This document shows positions 60,589 through 64,000 of a stretch of DNA of 64,000 bases, one piece after another. Source of the DNA: Aquisphaera giovannonii (GTDB lineage Bacteria; Planctomycetota; Planctomycetia; Isosphaerales; Isosphaeraceae). The notes under the pieces were generated by a model, which did no database searches, was not told where the DNA came from, and was given only the letters and a program-made list of their open reading frames with translations. The position numbers were made by a program, and so were the translations under genes. Every line of letters starts with the position of its first letter. Position 1 is the first letter of the stretch. The DNA is taken from positions 2,852,001 to 2,916,000 of the forward strand of contig NZ_CP042997.1 in assembly GCF_008087625.1 (NCBI RefSeq), read 5' to 3'.

Positions 60589-62413
60589 TCCACTCGCCGA
60601 CTGGATCAACGAGCGCACCGGATACCGGGCGTTCGCCCGGACGTTCTCCGATCAGGTCATGCCCGGGGGCGCCCGCTGGCGCTACGTGTTCGGCACGACG
60701 CTGGCGACCGTCTTCCTCGTCCAGGCCTTCTCCGGCCTGATGATGATGCTGGCCTACAGCCCCTCGTCGAACAGCGCCTGGGGGAGCGTCTATTACATCA
60801 GCAACGTCATGTGGATGGGCTGGATCATCCGCGGCCTGCACCACTTCGGCGCGCAGACCGTGATGGTGCTGCTGGGCATGCACCTGGTCCAGACGCTGCT
60901 CTCCGGGGCCTACCGGAAGCCTCGCGAGGTGAACTGGTGGCTGGGCCTGGCCCTGTTCGTGCTGGTCGTGGGCTTCGGCCACACCGGCTACCAGCTCCCC
61001 TGGGACCAGAAGGGCTACTGGGCCACGAAGGTCGTCACCAACATCATGGGCGGCGCGCCCGTCGTGGGCCCCTACATCAAGACGATCGTGGTGGGGGGGA
61101 ACGACTACGGCAATCAGACGCTGACGAGGTTCTACGGGCTGCACGTGGGCGTCCTGCCGGTGCTCCTCTTCCTCTGCCTGGCCGCGCACGTCTACCTGGC
61201 CAAGCGGCACGGGCTGACGCCCCCGGCCCATGTCGCGCCGGGCCGGGAGGAGAACTATTACCCCGCCCAGACCTTCCGGAATACGGCCGTCTCCGCGCTC
61301 GTGGTCGCGATCATGATGGGCCTGGTCCTCTACCACGGGGGGGCTCCGCTCGATGCGCCCGCCGACCCGTCGACGCCGGACTATCCGGCGAGGCCGGAAT
61401 GGTTCTTCCTCAGCCTCTTCCAGATGCTCAAGAGCTTCCCGGGCCGGCTGGAATGGGTGGGCTCGATCGTGATCCCCGGCTCGATCCTGACCGTCCTCGC
61501 CCTACTTCCGCTGCTCGAGAAGGTCCTGCCCTGGAAGGTTCTCCACTTCCTGGCCTGCATGTTCCTGTTCGTCCTGGTCGGCGGCGCCGGGTACTTCACG
61601 GCCGCGGCCCTCTGGTCGGACGCCCACGACGAGGGCTTCAAGGAGGCCCGCAGGAAGGCCGACGCGGCCGAGGCGAGGGCCCGCTTCCTCGCCTCGAGCC
61701 CGCAGGCGGGCATCCCGCCCGACGGCGCCGGGTTCCTGCTCCGCCGCGACCCTTTCACCGAGGGCAAGGCGGTCCTCGAGAAGAAGTGCATGAGCTGCCA
61801 CGTCCTGGACGGGCAGGTGGCCGGCGAGCAGTCCGCCGCGGACCTGACCGACTTCGGCTCGCGGGCCTGGATCCGCGGCCTCCTGGAGGAGCCGTCGTCG
61901 GCGAAGTACTACGGCAAGGTCGCGAAGTGCGACGGCATGGCCGAATGGAAGAAGACCTCCAAGCTGACCGCGAAGGAGCTCGACGACGTCGCCGACTTCG
62001 TCGCCAGCTTCGCGAAGATCCCCGCCGACATCACGCCGGACGAGTGGCTGAGCGACGAGACGGTCGTCAAGCACCCCGGGAGCGAGCCCTTCCAGAAGGA
62101 ATGCGGCAAGTGCCACGTGATCGACGGCTACACCGAGGGGGGCGTCCGGGACAGCCCCCGGCTGTTCGCGTGGGGCTCGCCCCAATGGACCGAGCGGATG
62201 ATCCGCAAGCCCGGCGCGCCGGACCTCTACGGGTATCTGGATCCCCAGTTCCAGATGCCGGCCTTCGGCCGCGACCAGCTCACCGAGGACGACCTGAAGG
62301 CGATGATCCGCTACCTCCGCGGCGACTATCCGATGCCGATGGACAGGAGCTCGAAGGCGGCCTCCCCGGAGGCGGCCGGCAACGTCCCCGCGGCGGCCGG
62401 CCACCTGCCCTGA
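60581..62413 (+). CDS. Cytochrome b fused to two c-type cytochrome domains
   Basis: A 610-residue protein. The start is TTG 60581, overlapping the Rieske stop by 8 bases, with GAGGAG inside the Rieske 3' end. The cytochrome b part (1-350) has the four heme ligands with b6-like spacing: His87 and His101 (RGLHHFGAQTVMVLLGMHLV) and His188 and His203 (GLHVG...AAHVYL). GFGHTGYQLPWDQKGYWATK and the Qo-site PEWFFLSLFQML (272-275 PEWF) follow. After the last membrane helix come a Lys/Ala-rich linker and two heme c sites, CMSCH (403-407) and CGKCH (508-512). With the Rieske protein this makes a compact quinol:acceptor oxidoreductase in which the c-type electron carrier is covalently attached. Confidence 0.93.
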   Translation: MRNPLADWINERTGYRAFARTFSDQVMPGGARWRYVFGTTLATVFLVQAFSGLMMMLAYSPSSNSAWGSVYYISNVMWMGWIIRGLHHFGAQTVMVLLGMHLVQTLLSGAYRKPREVNWWLGLALFVLVVGFGHTGYQLPWDQKGYWATKVVTNIMGGAPVVGPYIKTIVVGGNDYGNQTLTRFYGLHVGVLPVLLFLCLAAHVYLAKRHGLTPPAHVAPGREENYYPAQTFRNTAVSALVVAIMMGLVLYHGGAPLDAPADPSTPDYPARPEWFFLSLFQMLKSFPGRLEWVGSIVIPGSILTVLALLPLLEKVLPWKVLHFLACMFLFVLVGGAGYFTAAALWSDAHDEGFKEARRKADAAEARARFLASSPQAGIPPDGAGFLLRRDPFTEGKAVLEKKCMSCHVLDGQVAGEQSAADLTDFGSRAWIRGLLEEPSSAKYYGKVAKCDGMAEWKKTSKLTAKELDDVADFVASFAKIPADITPDEWLSDETVVKHPGSEPFQKECGKCHVIDGYTEGGVRDSPRLFAWGSPQWTERMIRKPGAPDLYGYLDPQFQMPAFGRDQLTEDDLKAMIRYLRGDYPMPMDRSSKAASPEAAGNVPAAAGHLP

Positions 62414-62897
62414 TCGCCGGAAGGGCGCCCCGGGCCCCCGCGGCGCTCCCGCGGCTTCCCACATTGCATCCGCGTCGGGCGCCCGATCATGGGGCCGTGT
62501 TTGTTTGAACAGCATCGCAAACACGGCCGGCCATTCGGTTTCGTAACCCCTCCTTCCCGTCGCCTCCGCGCATCGAAAAACGGCCGAAATTGCGCCGCTT
62601 TCCCTGGAATTTCCTTGAAGGTGCGGATCGCGAAAGAGTAGACTCCCCGACGTCATGAGCGGACCTGAGATCCATCCTAACGAGTCATGATCAGGAATGG
62701 ATTGAAGGCCAAGTGATCCCGCCTGGCGACCGTCTCCGCCCGATGCAGGGGCGGCGGGAGCCGTGGCCCCCGAGCCCTGCGGCCGGGCGGCCACGATGTG
62801 AGCGTGTCTCGGGCCCCGCGGCCCCTCGCGAAGGGGGGCCCACGGCGCCGCTACGAACGGATTTCGCAGAGACCAACCCACGGAAAGGACGCCCACG
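62414..62897. other. Intergenic region after the bc genes
   Basis: About 484 bases before the amidotransferase-like gene. It contains the inverted repeat at 62493-62528 and an AT-richer stretch around 62560-62660 (CATCGAAAAACGGCCGAAAT) that may include the downstream promoter. No gene was recognised. Confidence 0.45.
62493..62528 (+). terminator. Long inverted repeat downstream of the cytochrome gene
   Basis: Perfect 11-bp repeat GGCCGTGTTTG / CAAACACGGCC around a 14-base loop, 79 bases after the cytochrome b/c stop. There is no T-run after it, so it may work as a Rho-assisted stop or mRNA 3'-end stabiliser, or be an operator. Confidence 0.45.
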
Positions 62898-63650
62898 ATG
62901 TCTCATCGCCCCCTCATCGGGATCAACACCGACCTGCGCGTTTCCGCGAAGGGCCGCACCGCCTGCAGCGTCATCCCCAGCGGCTACTACGAGGCGCTGC
63001 TCACCGCCAACGCCCTGCCGGTGATGATCCCGCCCTTGATCCGCGAGAGCGAGCTGATGCCGATCCTGGAGAAGCTCGACGGCGTGGTCCTGACCGGCGG
63101 GGACGACCTGGACCCTCGCAAGATGGGCCTCTCCCCGCACCCGTCGGTGAAGATGATCCCCGAGCGCCGGGAGCTGGCCGACCGGCTCCTCTGCAAGCTC
63201 GTCCAGCAGCAGAAGATCCCGACCCTGGGGATCGGTCTGGGGATGCAGGAGTTGAACGTCGTCTGCGGCGGCGGCCTGTTCGTGCACCTGCCGGAGGACC
63301 TGCCCCGGTGCATCCCCCACTACGACCCGCACGGCGGGGCGCACCGGCACACGGTCGTGATGCAGCCCAAGACCCGCCTCGCCGAGATCTACGGGCCGGG
63401 CGAGATCCGCGTCAACAGCTACCACCACCAGGGCATCCGCAAGCTGGCCCCCAACTTCCGCACCGCGGCGATCGCCCCGGACGGCCTGATCGAGGCCTAC
63501 GAGGGCAAGGAGCCGGGCTGGTGGGTGGTCGGCGTGCAGTGGCACCCCGAGAACGAGGGCCACATCTCGCTGGACATGCAGCTCATCGAGGCGTTCGTCG
63601 CCGCGGCCGCTAAGGCCACCGCCGCGCCGGTGCTGGCGAAGGTCGGCTGA
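62898..63650 (+). CDS. Class I glutamine amidotransferase-like (PuuD/C26 family) protein lacking its catalytic Cys
   Basis: A 250-residue protein of the gamma-glutamyl-gamma-aminobutyrate hydrolase family: HRPLIGINTDLRVS at the N-terminus, LDGVVLTGGDDLDPRKMG, the nucleophile-elbow region, and VVGVQWHPENEGH with the catalytic His/Glu. At the elbow, where the family has GICRGMQ, this protein reads LGIGLGMQELNV: residue 113 is Gly (GGT, 63234-63236) and the following Arg is Leu. Without the Cys it should not hydrolyse gamma-glutamyl amides. HYDPHGGAHRHTVVM and VNSYHHQGIRKLAP retain the family's substrate-site histidines. It may be a binding protein or use another chemistry. ATG 62898 follows AAAGGA. 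Confidence 0.85.
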   Translation: MSHRPLIGINTDLRVSAKGRTACSVIPSGYYEALLTANALPVMIPPLIRESELMPILEKLDGVVLTGGDDLDPRKMGLSPHPSVKMIPERRELADRLLCKLVQQQKIPTLGIGLGMQELNVVCGGGLFVHLPEDLPRCIPHYDPHGGAHRHTVVMQPKTRLAEIYGPGEIRVNSYHHQGIRKLAPNFRTAAIAPDGLIEAYEGKEPGWWVVGVQWHPENEGHISLDMQLIEAFVAAAAKATAAPVLAKVG

Positions 63651-63777
63651 CGCGTCGCGACTCGCGCCGGCCTCGCGGCCCGATGGCGAACGCCTGTTGG
63701 AGCGGGAGGCCACGCGGACTATGATGAGATTGCCCGGCAACAGGCCGGCGATCCGAGCAGTCCGCGGAGCCGCCTCG

Positions 63778-64000
63778 ATGATGTCAAAGGGACGCCGCCA
63801 CCCGGCCTTCCGAACCGCCATGCCCCCCGAACGCATGCGACGGTCCGCTTTCATCCTGCTGCCCCTCATCCTGGTCCCGGCGTCCGGCTGCGGCTCGACG
63901 GCGCAGGGCCAGTCGGGCTCACCGCGGGATGGGGCCGCTGCTTCCGGCGCGATCCACGCCCTGGCGAGGCTCGAGCCAGCCTCCGGGCTCATCACGGTCG
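63778..64000 (+). CDS. HlyD/DevB-like membrane-fusion lipoprotein of an ABC exporter (3' truncated)
   Basis: Only the first ~74 residues are in the window. After a basic N-terminus comes a lipoprotein signal (RRSAFILLPLILVPASGC, lipobox ASGC), then a Ser/Gly-rich linker and IHALARLEPASGLITV. The phrase 'GRLEPxSGxIxV' opens the biotinyl/lipoyl-like domain of DevB/HlyD membrane-fusion proteins that pair with MacB/DevC-type permeases. Start ATG 63778 has GGAG at good spacing, with other in-frame ATGs at 63721, 63781, 63820 and 63835. The permease and ATPase genes would be expected just beyond the window. Confidence 0.7.
   Translation, partial: MMSKGRRHPAFRTAMPPERMRRSAFILLPLILVPASGCGSTAQGQSGSPRDGAAASGAIHALARLEPASGLITV

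Noticed and set aside
1-64000. tRNA, rRNA and CRISPR arrays
   Set aside because: Scanned by eye for cloverleaf-like sequences, rRNA signatures and regularly spaced direct repeats; none found, though a covariance-model search would be more sensitive.

Overview
The window looks like chromosomal DNA of a planctomycete, most likely from the Isosphaeraceae-type lineage. The evidence is the high GC content, the number of Hanks-type kinases fused to TPR domains, a planctomycete-style ECF sigma/kinase operon, BlaI/M56 pairs with carboxypeptidase-like repeats, LEPR-XLL-like N-termini, a PEP-CTERM protein, and giant secreted proteins. I saw no rRNA, tRNA, CRISPR array or intact insertion sequence. Both ends cut genes: the C-terminus of a secreted-type protein on the left, and the start of an ABC-exporter membrane-fusion lipoprotein on the right.

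Layout. 1-4.3 kb: a partial gene, then a blaI repressor followed by an M56 (BlaR1-like) sensor peptidase whose reading frame is continuous but interrupted by two in-frame stops, preceded by AT-rich repeated boxes. 4.3-10.8 kb (minus strand): RdgC-like protein, YajQ, DcuC-like carrier, PLP-dependent dehydratase/racemase and ThrS. 11.2-14.5 kb: nitronate monooxygenase-like enzyme (+), PdxH and a secreted AGE-family epimerase (-). 14.6-20.9 kb: a kinase (-) divergent from an ECF sigma factor that overlaps a large kinase-TPR gene (+). 20.9-22.6 kb: LEPR-XLL-like membrane protein. 23.2-31.4 kb: a giant TPR/alpha-2-macroglobulin/TPR protein. 31.5-36.8 kb: HD-GYP protein divergent from a third kinase-TPR protein. 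36.8-42.0 kb: a minus-strand exported group made of a zinc metalloprotease, a small protein resembling the N3 domain of copper amine oxidase, and a short copper amine oxidase catalytic protein. 42.3-47.3 kb: a large TPR protein with an embedded C39-like cysteine peptidase domain. 47.6-51.1 kb: GH71/99-like, S41-like and alpha/beta hydrolase proteins. 51.2-57.0 kb (minus): small TPR-like protein, CPBP/CAAX-type protease, HAD phosphatase, LarA-like protein, PEP-CTERM protein and DedA protein. 57.8-59.9 kb: LegB-like epimerase/dehydratase and NrnA. 60.0-62.4 kb: Rieske protein and a cytochrome b fused to two c-type heme domains, together a respiratory bc module. 62.9-64 kb: a class I amidotransferase-like protein lacking its nucleophile, then the truncated lipoprotein.

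Themes: housekeeping genes (thrS, pdxH, yajQ, nrnA, bc complex) alternate with lineage-specific signalling (three kinases, ECF sigma, HD-GYP, BlaI/M56) and a large exported repertoire (A2M, metalloprotease, split amine oxidase, PEP-CTERM protein with a sorting-type protease nearby). The observations most worth following are the split amine oxidase locus, the twice-interrupted M56 gene, the TPR-C39 fusion, the thioester-less A2M fusion and the Cys-less amidotransferase. All functional calls come from reading motifs; no database search was run.
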